A DNA stretch of 9,660 bases from Bacteroides sp. (GTDB lineage: Bacteria; Bacteroidota; Bacteroidia; Bacteroidales; Bacteroidaceae), in NCBI GenBank assembly GCA_030529405.1, contig JAUMWZ010000001.1:1-9660 (forward strand), read 5' to 3'. Positions 1 through 6,269 of this stretch are shown piece after piece (within the stretch, counting starts at the first letter, position 1; each line of letters opens with the position of its first letter). The position numbers and the translations under genes were made by a program. The notes beneath the pieces were generated by a model, which did not search any database, was not told the DNA's origin, and worked only from the letters and a program-made list of their open reading frames with translations.

Positions 1-39
1 GCATTTTTGTTAATTCTTCTTTATTTAGACTATTTGTGC

Positions 40-47
40 TACTTTTG
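40..47 (+). promoter_or_regulatory. Probable Bacteroidetes-type -7 box for the ttcA-like gene
   Basis: The octamer TACTTTTG fits the Bacteroidetes sigma-factor -7 consensus TAnnTTTG exactly. It ends 19 nt before the ATG at 67, so the leader would be only about a dozen nucleotides, which is common in this phylum. No convincing -33 TTTG lies at the usual 19-21 bp distance; the nearest T-rich tract is around 19-26. The site helps decide the start of the next gene, because an in-frame TTG at position 7 would place this promoter inside the coding region. Confidence 0.45.
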
Positions 48-66
48 TTGCCCTAAAACTCAGAAA

Positions 67-822
67 ATGATAGATAACACAGACGAAAAGAAACTGATTA
101 AGCGAATAGATAAGAAGTTTGTAAAAGGGATTGTTCAGTACGGACTTATTGATGATGGAGATAAGATTCTCATTGGCTTATCGGGTGGTAAAGATTCGCT
201 AGCCTTGGTAGAGCTTCTTGGTAGACGTTCAAAGATTTATAAGCCTAGGTTTAGCGTTGTAGCTGCCCACATTGTGATGAGCAACATTGAATACAAAAGT
301 GATTTGGAATACTTAAAGAGCCGTTGCGATGAGTATGATATACCTTTTGTGCTTTATGAAACTTCGTTTGATGCTACTACCGACAGTCGCAAATCGCCTT
401 GTTTTCTGTGCTCGTGGAACAGACGTAAGGCTCTGTTTACCATTGCTAAGGAGCAAGGGTGTAATAAGATTGCTTTAGGACACCATATGGACGACATCAT
501 AGAAACCTTGCTTATGAACTTGACTTATCAAGGAGCGTTTAGCACAATGCCCCCAAAACTGAAGATGCGTAAGTTCGATATGACTATCATTCGTCCTATG
601 TGCTTGGTTCATGAGTCTGACCTCATAGAGTTGGCAAGCCTTAGAGGGTATAAAAAGCAAGTAAAAAACTGCCCTTACGAGAAAGATTCTAGCCGTAGCG
701 ACTTAAAGGATATCTTTCGTCAGCTTGAGAAACTAAATCCTGAGGCACGTTACAGTATATGGTCAAGCATGAGTAATATACAGTACGAGATGTTGCCTCA
801 AGCTGTTGAAGACGAAGAATAG
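67..822 (+). CDS. ttcA: TtcA-like tRNA 2-thiocytidine synthetase (PP-loop ATPase, Fe-S type)
   Basis: This 251-residue cytoplasmic protein belongs to the TtcA/TilS N-type ATP pyrophosphatase superfamily, whose TtcA members add sulfur to C2 of cytidine 32 in tRNA using ATP and a [4Fe-4S] cluster. Visible motifs are the PP-loop SGGKDS at residues 39-44, a PCFLC pair (Cys112, Cys115) followed by WNRRKALF, the GHHMDD motif at 138-143, and a third cysteine, Cys202, in NCPY. The three cysteines match the cluster-ligand pattern known for TtcA. I chose the ATG at 67. An in-frame TTG at 7 would add 20 hydrophobic, Cys-rich residues unlike the family and would cover the probable promoter. The gene stands alone; the next gene begins 282 nt downstream behind a repeat array. 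Other PP-loop tRNA sulfurases remain possible, since the thiolated base is inferred from homology only. Confidence 0.85.
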   Translation: MIDNTDEKKLIKRIDKKFVKGIVQYGLIDDGDKILIGLSGGKDSLALVELLGRRSKIYKPRFSVVAAHIVMSNIEYKSDLEYLKSRCDEYDIPFVLYETSFDATTDSRKSPCFLCSWNRRKALFTIAKEQGCNKIALGHHMDDIIETLLMNLTYQGAFSTMPPKLKMRKFDMTIIRPMCLVHESDLIELASLRGYKKQVKNCPYEKDSSRSDLKDIFRQLEKLNPEARYSIWSSMSNIQYEMLPQAVEDEE

Positions 823-916
823 ACGATTAAAATCAGCCTATTACACTGCTTTTTATTCTGTGTTTTCCGCTTGCGATAAACACTTTGTGTAATCCATTGT
901 TATACACACCGTTTGC

Positions 917-998
917 AAACTCTTTTTACTTGACTTCTAAACCATATATAGTTTGTTTTCAAACCGTATATGGTTGATTTGCAAATTATATACAGTTT
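917..998. repeat. 22-bp-phased palindromic repeat array A, upstream of copA
   Basis: Four 16-bp units start at 917, 939, 961 and 983, exactly 22 bp apart. They are AAACTCTTTTTACTTG (degenerate), AAACCATATATAGTTT, AAACCGTATATGGTTG and AAATTATATACAGTTT. Each of the last three is a near-palindrome centred on a TATA-like core, and 6-bp linkers (for example GTTTTC, ATTTGC) separate the units. A perfect GTTTGCAAAC palindrome at 911-920 marks the left edge, and weaker, less regular echoes (CAATATGTTTTCC, CATATAAATATTTTCC, AATTGTGTAAGTGTTTT) continue to about 1060. The array ends 106 nt before the copA start codon. No exact TAnnTTTG box is visible between it and that ATG, the closest being TTTCTTTG at 1076-1083. 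The array could be a tandem operator for a regulator or one copy of a dispersed intergenic repeat; the sequence alone does not decide. Confidence 0.8.
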
Positions 999-1104
999 GC
1001 TAACACGCAATATGTTTTCCATAATCATATAAATATTTTCCAAAATTGTGTAAGTGTTTTGTTTGCGTCTGTTTGTTTCTTTGTAGAAAGATAAACATAC
1101 TATT

Positions 1105-3315
1105 ATGGCAAAGACAATAAAACGAACATTCCCCGTTACAGGTATGGGTTGTGCAGGCTGTGCAGCCACTATCGACAAAACACTTAACGCCACTAATGGC
1201 ATCGAACATTCTAGTGTGAACTTCGCAACATCTACTGTTGCGGTGGAATATCAGCCCTCTGTGTTGAAGGCTGAAGATATTAGAGCTGTTGTGCAGAGTG
1301 TAGGTTACGACCTAGTGTTGGCTGACGAAGACGAGGCTAACGATATTTTAGAAACGGCTCATCAAGAGAAATACAACGACTTAAAGCGCAGAACAACGTT
1401 TGCAATAATACTTTCTCTGCCAGTGATGATTGTCAGCATGGTGTTTATGAATATTCCTTATGCTAATGTGATAATGTTGGCTTTGGCAACGCCCGTTGTC
1501 TTTTGGCTTGGCAGAAGTTTCTTTATAAATGCATGGGCTCAACTTAAACGCGGAACATCTAATATGGACACACTCGTTGCGTTGAGCACAGGTATAGCAT
1601 ATCTATTTAGTGTTTTCAATATGTTGTTTCCCGACTTTTGGCTGTCTAAAGGGCTTACTCCTCACGTATATTTTGAGGCGGCAAGCATGATTATAGCTTT
1701 TATCTTGCTTGGCAAGTTGCTTGAAGAAAAAGCAAAGGGCAAAACATCGGAGGCGATAAAGAAGTTGATGGGTTTGCAACCTAAGACTGTGACCGTTGAG
1801 TTGTCTGACGGTAGCTACAAAGTGGTTGCTATAAAAGACGTTCAAATAGGATATACGGTTGTTGTAAAGCCAGGCGAGAAGGTGGCTGTAGATGGTTTGG
1901 TGGTTAGCGGAAGTTCTTATGTGGACGAAAGTATGTTGAGTGGAGAGCCTACAGCTGTGATAAAAGAAACGGGCAGTAGTGTGTATGCCGGAACAGTCAA
2001 TCAGAAAGGAAGTTTTAAGTTTAAGGCTACCAAGGTGGGCAAAGACACTGTGCTTTCACGCATAATAAAGTTGGTAAAAGAAGCGCAAGGAAGTAAGGCG
2101 CCAGTTCAGAAACTTGTAGATAAGATTGCAGCTGTGTTTGTGCCTGCAATAATCATCATATCAATAGTTTCTTTCATCGTTTGGGTGGTGTTTGATGCAG
2201 AAAACGGATTCACACACGGACTTCTTGCCATGGTTACAGTGCTTGTCATTGCTTGTCCTTGTGCTTTAGGTTTGGCAACACCAACCGCAATTATGGTGGG
2301 AATAGGTAAGGGTGCCGAGCGAGGAATACTTATAAAAGATGCAGAGAGTCTTGAGGTTGCGAAGAAAGTAGACACAGTTGTGCTAGACAAAACTGGCACT
2401 ATAACCGAAGGCAAACCAGAGGTAACAGACATAGTGTGGATAGCAGACGAGGCAAAGTATAAGACTGTGTTTGCTGGGCTTGAACAACTTTCGGAACACC
2501 CATTGTCAGACGCCATCGTAAATCACTTAGGTGCAGACGGTGTTTCAATAGATAACTTTGTCAGTTTAACAGGAAAGGGAATCAAAGGAGAGTATGGCGG
2601 AACTACATATTATGCAGGAAGTGTAAAGATGATGAACGAATTTGGAGTTTCAGTGAATACAGACGTGGCAGTGGAACATCTCAAACAGCTTGCAGACCAT
2701 AGAAAAACGGTCGTTTGTTTCTTTGACTCTGACAAGTTGATAGCCATTGTTGGTGTTGCAGACAGAATAAAGCCAAGCTCGGTAGAGGCTATAAGAGAGT
2801 TGCAAACAGAGGGAATTGAGGTGTATATGCTTACGGGCGACAACGAAAGAACTGCAGAGTCTGTAGCCAATGAGGCTGGTATTAAGCACTACAAAGCTGA
2901 CGTTATGCCCGAAGATAAGTCTGACTTTGTGAAAAACTTGCAACAACAAGGTAGGGTAGTGGCAATGGTTGGCGACGGAATAAACGACAGTGCCGCCCTT
3001 GCACAAGCAGACCTTAGCATTGCAATGGGTAAGGGTAGCGACATAGCAATAGATGTGGCAAAGATAACTATCATATCGTCTGACCTGAAAAAGATAGTCG
3101 AAGCTATCACACTCTCTAAACATACTAACTCTACGATAAAGCAAAATCTATTTTGGGCTTTTATATACAATGTGATTGGTATTCCTCTTGCTGCGGGTGT
3201 GTTGTATCCGCTTACAGGGTTCTTGCTTAACCCTATGATTGCTGGTGCAACTATGGCTATGAGTAGTGTAAGCGTTGTTACAAATAGTTTGAGGTTGAAG
3301 AGCAAGAAGATTTAA
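1105..3315 (+). CDS. copA: Copper-exporting P1B-type ATPase (CopA family)
   Basis: This 736-residue inner-membrane P-type ATPase probably exports Cu(I) (or Ag(I)) from the cytoplasm at the cost of ATP. It begins with one HMA metal-binding domain (about residues 5-72) carrying GMGCAGC, with the cysteines at 16 and 19. Further along are the actuator motif SGEP at 279-282, the membrane CPC metal site at 384-386, the phosphorylation motif DKTGT with Asp428, the nucleotide-binding SEHPL (His465-Pro466), and the hinge GDGIND at 623-628. Near the C-terminus the YN of FIYNVIGIP and the MAMSS segment are the transmembrane 7 and 8 residues typical of the Cu(I) subgroup (P1B-1). Length and the eight-helix layout are normal, with only one HMA domain. 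The gene faces an HMA-AraC regulator across a shared terminator region and is preceded by repeat array A, so copper-dependent control is a reasonable inference. Confidence 0.93.
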   Translation: MAKTIKRTFPVTGMGCAGCAATIDKTLNATNGIEHSSVNFATSTVAVEYQPSVLKAEDIRAVVQSVGYDLVLADEDEANDILETAHQEKYNDLKRRTTFAIILSLPVMIVSMVFMNIPYANVIMLALATPVVFWLGRSFFINAWAQLKRGTSNMDTLVALSTGIAYLFSVFNMLFPDFWLSKGLTPHVYFEAASMIIAFILLGKLLEEKAKGKTSEAIKKLMGLQPKTVTVELSDGSYKVVAIKDVQIGYTVVVKPGEKVAVDGLVVSGSSYVDESMLSGEPTAVIKETGSSVYAGTVNQKGSFKFKATKVGKDTVLSRIIKLVKEAQGSKAPVQKLVDKIAAVFVPAIIIISIVSFIVWVVFDAENGFTHGLLAMVTVLVIACPCALGLATPTAIMVGIGKGAERGILIKDAESLEVAKKVDTVVLDKTGTITEGKPEVTDIVWIADEAKYKTVFAGLEQLSEHPLSDAIVNHLGADGVSIDNFVSLTGKGIKGEYGGTTYYAGSVKMMNEFGVSVNTDVAVEHLKQLADHRKTVVCFFDSDKLIAIVGVADRIKPSSVEAIRELQTEGIEVYMLTGDNERTAESVANEAGIKHYKADVMPEDKSDFVKNLQQQGRVVAMVGDGINDSAALAQADLSIAMGKGSDIAIDVAKITIISSDLKKIVEAITLSKHTNSTIKQNLFWAFIYNVIGIPLAAGVLYPLTGFLLNPMIAGATMAMSSVSVVTNSLRLKSKKI

Positions 3316-3363
3316 GTCTTTTACAGGTAGATAGTTTTTTCATTTTCGATACTTAATGAACAG

Positions 3364-3402
3364 AGCCGTGAGGGATTGTCTTTTCCCTGCACGGCTTTGT
3401 TG
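3364..3402 (+). terminator. Intrinsic terminator after copA
   Basis: An inverted repeat pairs AGCCGTGAGGG (3364-3374) with CCCTGCACGGCT (3385-3396), with one bulged G and a 10-nt loop, followed by TTGTTG. It lies about 50 nt past the copA stop codon. It is also about 60 nt beyond the stop of the convergent regulator gene, so it may stop transcription from both sides, although the T-rich tail favours the + strand. Confidence 0.7.
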
Positions 3403-3462
3403 TATGTCTTGCTTGCCTATTGGCTTCTTCCTTCTTAATCAGAGATATGCTTTTCTGCTCAT

Positions 3463-4032
3463 CTATATCTTGTCGAGCGGTTTTCTCTCTGTGTTTTGCT
3501 CCTTTTTGAATGCGCTCGGACTTTGTCCTGTTACTTTCTTAAACTGACTGCTAAGATGAGCTGAGCTGGAATAGTTAAGCAAATCGGCTATCTCGTTAAG
3601 AGAATGCTCGCCATATTCCAGAAGTTCCTTTACTCGTTCTATCTTTTGTGCGATGAAATACTGTTCTATTGTCTTGCCCTCTTGCTCTGAAAACAAGTTG
3701 CTAAGATAGCTGTAATCATAGTGTAAAGAGTCTGATATGTAGTTTGATAGGTTTGTCTTCAGCTCTCCGTTGTTGTTGTGTACTAGCTGTATTATTACGC
3801 TCTTTATCTGTCCTACTATTTGCTCTTGCTTGTTGTCTATCATCTCAAAGCCCAAATCCTCTAACCTCTGTCTAAGAATGTCGCTATCTTTTGCCGACAA
3901 ACAGTGTTTCACTTCCACCTCGCCAAGCGTTATTTCCCCCACATCTATACCTAATTCGGCAAAAAGATTTTTTACAACCATTATGCAACGGTTGCACACC
4001 ATATTTTTAATATGTATTGTGTTCTTTTCCAT
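3463..4032 (-). CDS. HMA-domain/AraC-type transcriptional regulator, probable metal sensor
   Basis: This 189-residue cytoplasmic regulator fuses two parts. Residues 1-75 resemble a heavy-metal-associated domain: NMVCNRC puts a CxxC pair at Cys13 and Cys16 in the metal-loop position, followed by an amphipathic helix and a GEVEVKHCL strand. Residues from about 80 to 180 form an AraC-family DNA-binding domain with two helix-turn-helix units, recognisable by YLSNLFSEQEGKTIEQYFI, KIERVKELLEYGEHSLNEIADLLNYSSSAHLSSQFKK and the closing TGQSPSAFK. There is no separate sugar-type sensing domain. It is convergent with the CopA-type ATPase, separated by 147 nt containing the terminator. I infer that it binds Cu(I) or a similar ion and controls copA. 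Its start codon touches repeat array B, suggesting autoregulation or control by another factor there. Activator or repressor status cannot be read from the sequence. Confidence 0.85.
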   Translation of the reverse strand: MEKNTIHIKNMVCNRCIMVVKNLFAELGIDVGEITLGEVEVKHCLSAKDSDILRQRLEDLGFEMIDNKQEQIVGQIKSVIIQLVHNNNGELKTNLSNYISDSLHYDYSYLSNLFSEQEGKTIEQYFIAQKIERVKELLEYGEHSLNEIADLLNYSSSAHLSSQFKKVTGQSPSAFKKEQNTERKPLDKI

Positions 4033-4112
4033 ACCATATATAACTTAGGAATAAACTGTTTATGGTTTGAAAGTAGACTATATATAGCTGATTTATTGAC
4101 TGTATATAGTTT
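4031..4112. repeat. 22-bp-phased palindromic repeat array B, over the HMA-AraC gene start
   Basis: Four units start at 4031, 4053, 4075 and 4097, again exactly 22 bp apart: ATACCATATATAACTT, AAACTGTTTATGGTTT, AGACTATATATAGCTG and TGACTGTATATAGTTT. The same phase seems to continue, degraded, at 4119 (AAACCAAATGCAAATA) and 4141 (TATTCATATAGAATGA). A perfect GTTTGCAAAC palindrome at 4109-4118 follows the fourth unit. The first unit overlaps the regulator's ATG (minus strand, 4032-4030) by two bases and covers the place where a ribosome binding site would lie. The array is therefore either in the 5' leader or in the promoter of that gene. Confidence 0.82.
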
Positions 4113-4128
4113 GCAAACAAACCAAATG

Positions 4129-4136
4129 CAAATATA
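4129..4136 (-). promoter_or_regulatory. Candidate -7 box for the HMA-AraC gene
   Basis: Read on the minus strand this is TATATTTG, an exact fit to TAnnTTTG. A partial -33 candidate (TTTTC within 4155-4161) lies 19 bp further upstream. If used, transcription would begin near 4123 and the mRNA leader of about 90 nt would contain the four main units of array B. AT-rich surroundings make chance matches likely. Confidence 0.35.
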
Positions 4137-4156
4137 AACTTATTCATATAGAATGA

Positions 4157-4286
4157 AAAACCGAGCTGTTTTGTTCTCGTTCGCTGTGTGAGACTATCTC
4201 TGTCGTTAGTCAAGATGTTATGCCTACCTATACAAGTTGTTTTTCTAGGCTGTTATGTTGGTTGGGCTTCTTGTGTTAGCTTGTTC
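4157..4286. other. Intergenic DNA without a recognisable feature
   Basis: This stretch lies between the outer end of array B and the DUF3078 terminator. I see no open frame with a plausible start, no clear hairpin and no further repeat unit in the 22-bp phase. It separates two minus-strand genes and may hold upstream elements of the regulator's promoter. Confidence 0.5.
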
Positions 4287-4335
4287 TTAAAAAGAAAAGG
4301 CTACCAAATGAGCCGTTACTCATCTGATAGCCTTT
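4287..4335 (-). terminator. Intrinsic terminator after the DUF3078 gene
   Basis: On the minus strand AAAGGCTA (4335-4328) pairs with TAGCCTTT (4303-4296), and an inner ATGAG/CTCAT stem is separated by a symmetric four-base internal loop. The loop is TAACGG, and the hairpin is followed by a T-rich tail (TTCTTTTT). It sits just over 50 nt past the stop of the minus-strand outer-membrane protein gene. Confidence 0.8.
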
Positions 4336-4387
4336 GTTTATATCTTTATAGTTGCTAGAAAAAGCTCTGCAACCTTTGTTTTGTTTC

Positions 4388-5275
4388 TTAGAATGCGTAT
4401 GAAAGTCCTACACCGATAACTTCTTTGAACTGAACCTTAGCACCGCTTTGTGCTTTAGTTGTAGGGTCGAATGTCTTTACGTCATCGTCATATTTAAGTG
4501 TAGTGTTTACAGTAGCTGTAAGGAACTTGTTGATTTTCATCTTTATAAATACGTCCCAGTTCACGTCGATGTTTCCGAAGTTGTGGTTGTATGATGTAAA
4601 CAAGTCTGCAACAGTTACAAGGTCTACGTTCTCCATTATAGGAAGTTCAGCTCTTGCTTTAAGGAACGAACCTGCTTCAAACTTGAAACGTTTGCCCTTT
4701 TCTACGCCGAAAGCACCGATGCTTGACAAGTTATCGTCAGCAACAATTGTGTTCTTAGAAGATATTGGAGAGAAGAACACAGACAACATCTTCTTATGAC
4801 GATATTCCATACCGGCAGAAAGATTTACGTATGCTGGTGCAAAGATGTTAGAGATGTGTGTGTCTGTGTTTGGATAGTTATATCCTTTTGCAAATTGTGA
4901 GTTGAAATCACCCATAAGAGTGTAGAACCATTTGTCGTTGATTGAGTAACCAAGTTGAGAAGTTAGAGAAATCTTGTCTGTAGTCTTTCTTACTCCTTGT
5001 GTTTTTGTTTGTGACAAACCATAGTCTAATGCCACGTTGTTTGCCCACAACCATCTGTCTTTCTTATATGTGAAAGAAGCATTCAAAAAGATGTTTCCAG
5101 AAACAGAGTTCTCACCTCCGGCAGACCAGTTAGTCAGTCCAACTTGAGAAACATTAGTACCAACGATACCTTTTACTTCCCATTTCTTTGCATCTTTATT
5201 TGCTTCTTGTGCTTGTGCTGATATACCAACAAGTGCCATAGCTGCACATAACATTACTTTCTTCGTTAATTTCAT
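4388..5275 (-). CDS. DUF3078-family outer-membrane beta-barrel protein
   Basis: This 295-residue protein has a Sec signal peptide (MKLTKKVMLCAAMALVGISAQA, cleaved before Gln23). After it comes the Bacteroidetes DUF3078 signature VSQVGLTNWSAGGENSVSGN at about residues 42-61. The rest is alternating polar and aromatic strands typical of a beta-barrel, ending in GVGLSYAF, with the terminal Phe expected for BAM-dependent insertion. The molecular function of DUF3078 proteins is not known to me; they are predicted outer-membrane proteins of this phylum. The gene is monocistronic: it has its own terminator and a candidate promoter (minus-strand -7 box at 5353-5346), with rplS more than 550 nt upstream. 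Array C lies about 310 nt upstream of the start codon. The ATG at 5275 is supported by the position of the signal peptide. Confidence 0.85.
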   Translation of the reverse strand: MKLTKKVMLCAAMALVGISAQAQEANKDAKKWEVKGIVGTNVSQVGLTNWSAGGENSVSGNIFLNASFTYKKDRWLWANNVALDYGLSQTKTQGVRKTTDKISLTSQLGYSINDKWFYTLMGDFNSQFAKGYNYPNTDTHISNIFAPAYVNLSAGMEYRHKKMLSVFFSPISSKNTIVADDNLSSIGAFGVEKGKRFKFEAGSFLKARAELPIMENVDLVTVADLFTSYNHNFGNIDVNWDVFIKMKINKFLTATVNTTLKYDDDVKTFDPTTKAQSGAKVQFKEVIGVGLSYAF

Positions 5276-5345
5276 TTTAATCTTTTGTTTAGTTAAACGT
5301 GAGTGTTAAATACTCGGCAAAGAAATGGTTTTTATTTTTATAAAA

Positions 5346-5353
5346 CAAACTTA
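5346..5353 (-). promoter_or_regulatory. Candidate -7 box for the DUF3078 gene
   Basis: On the minus strand the octamer reads TAAGTTTG, an exact match to TAnnTTTG, 70 nt upstream of the ATG. The predicted leader is about 65 nt. I do not see a good -33 TTTG at the normal distance, so this is a moderate call. Confidence 0.45.
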
Positions 5354-5585
5354 TCGGCACAAAAATGAAGTGAAGTTGTTAATTAGGACGCTGAATTAAG
5401 TTTTTATATGATTTGTTTTATGATAAGTAAAAAAGAGTGTTGTCTTAACGGCAATGTGCGTTTAATCTTTTATGTTGCCTGTGTTTGGTTTATGAAAAGA
5501 CTGTGTGTTGTTGTTTTCGTGAATGTTGTCTGTCGGTCTTTTAGTTGTGTTGTGCGTGGCAGGTATATGTAATGTGTGTTTTCAC
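5354..5585. other. G/T-rich intergenic stretch without a recognisable gene
   Basis: This lies between the DUF3078 promoter and array C. The + strand is rich in TGT/TTG runs. I find no supported coding frame, no strong hairpin with a T-tail and no clear unit of the repeat family, although TATATGTAATGTGTGT at 5564 is in phase with array C and shares about half its positions with the unit. A small RNA cannot be excluded by eye. Confidence 0.4.
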
Positions 5586-5667
5586 AAACTGTATATGGTT
5601 TGAAACTTGGCTATATATAGTTTGTGAGAGAACTGTATATGGTTTGTAAGTAAAGTGTTTATTGTTT
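5586..5667. repeat. 22-bp-phased palindromic repeat array C, between rplS and the DUF3078 gene
   Basis: Four units start at 5586, 5608, 5630 and 5652, exactly 22 bp apart: AAACTGTATATGGTTT, TGGCTATATATAGTTT, GAACTGTATATGGTTT and AAAGTGTTTATTGTTT. A near-copy of the flanking palindrome (GTTTGCAGAC at 5664-5673) follows the last unit, as in array B. The array is beyond the rplS terminator and about 310 nt upstream of the DUF3078 start, with no link to copper genes. This third copy is the main argument for a dispersed repeat family rather than a copper-specific operator. Confidence 0.82.
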
Positions 5668-5775
5668 GCAGACTGATGTTTTTCTGCTCGTTTGGTTGTT
5701 GTGTGGTTGCAAGTCTTGTGCTGTTATAGTTGACTATGAAGTGGTATATACCCTTTCTCTACTCCATTCGCTTGA

Positions 5776-5811
5776 AACAAAAAAAGGGTGTTGCAAAAAA
5801 TGCAACACCCT
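5776..5811 (-). terminator. Intrinsic terminator after rplS
   Basis: A perfect 11-bp stem pairs AGGGTGTTGCA (5785-5795) with TGCAACACCCT (5801-5811) around a loop of five A residues (U on the transcript). On the minus strand it is followed by a run of T residues (complement of 5778-5784). It starts 22 nt past the rplS stop codon. This is the clearest terminator in the window. Confidence 0.92.
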
Positions 5812-5832
5812 CCTACATTTTCAGAATGAGTA

Positions 5833-6183
5833 TTAGTTAACTCTTTTTTCTTTGATTCTTGCTTTCTTACCAGTAAGAGCGCGTAGGTAATAAAGTTTAG
5901 CACGACGCACTTTACCAACCTTGTTCACTTCGATGCTATCAATAGCTGGCGATTCGATTGGGAAAATTCTTTCTACTCCTACAGTGCCCGACATTTTGCG
6001 CACAGTGAAACGCTTCTTTTCTCCGTGTCCAGCTATCTTGATAACTACACCACGGTAAAGCTGAGTACGCTCCTTGTTACCTTCTTTGATACGATATGCT
6101 ACTGTTACAGTGTCACCAGCCTTGAATGAAGGGTGAGTTTTACCAGTTGCAAATGCTTCTTCTGCAATTTTAATTAAGTCCAT
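5833..6183 (-). CDS. rplS: 50S ribosomal protein L19
   Basis: This 116-residue basic protein is ribosomal protein L19, found at the interface of the 30S and 50S subunits. Diagnostic segments are the GDTVTVAYRIKEGNKERTQLYRGVVIKI block, the RFTVRKMSGTVGVERIFPIESPAIDSIEV block with its conserved PxxSP-like turn, and the basic tail KVRRAKLYYLRALTGKKARIKEKR. Length and sequence are normal for the family. In this window it is a single-gene transcription unit, not linked to trmD or rimM. Its own promoter and a leader of about 80 nt lie upstream, and a strong terminator follows. It is divergent from the nucleotidase operon. Confidence 0.98.
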   Translation of the reverse strand: MDLIKIAEEAFATGKTHPSFKAGDTVTVAYRIKEGNKERTQLYRGVVIKIAGHGEKKRFTVRKMSGTVGVERIFPIESPAIDSIEVNKVGKVRRAKLYYLRALTGKKARIKEKRVN

Positions 6184-6269
6184 CTTTATTGTTATTAAAT
6201 TGTTTATCGTTACAACGCAACATATTAAGTCTCTCTTATCTTCTTAACAGCGATTGCGCGAAAGCGGTG

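Noticed and set aside
7..66. Twenty-residue N-terminal extension of the TtcA-like protein from a TTG
   Set aside because: The extension is unlike the family N-terminus and would overlap the TACTTTTG promoter box; the ATG at 67 gives a normal start.
841..892. Nested inverted repeat after the ttcA-like gene (TTACAC...GTGTAA enclosing GTGTTT...AAACAC)
   Set aside because: The stems are short, the internal loop is very lopsided and no T-tract follows, so I could not support a terminator or RNA structure call.
939..999. Repeat units as -7 promoter boxes (TATATAGTTTG resembles TAnnTTTG)
   Set aside because: The unit has three bases between TA and TTTG (TA-TAG-TTTG or TA-CAG-TTTG), one too many for the consensus, and the palindrome plus exact 22-bp phasing is not explained by a promoter.
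2106..2516. Long antisense open frames within copA (also at 2889-3305 and 6309-6857)
   Set aside because: They are opposite genes with strong family motifs, have no recognisable domains and show the low-complexity composition expected of shadow frames.
3356..3547. Small + strand open frame between copA and the regulator
   Set aside because: It runs through the copA terminator hairpin and then antisense to the regulator's C-terminal coding region; it has no family resemblance or promoter.
917..5667. The phased arrays as CRISPR arrays
   Set aside because: The repeated unit is 16 bp and palindromic with only 6-bp linkers, units are not identical, there are only four per array, and no cas gene is present. 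CRISPR spacers are about 26-40 bp.
5724..5918. Minus-strand open frame overlapping the end of rplS
   Set aside because: It reads through the rplS terminator in another frame and has no supporting motif.
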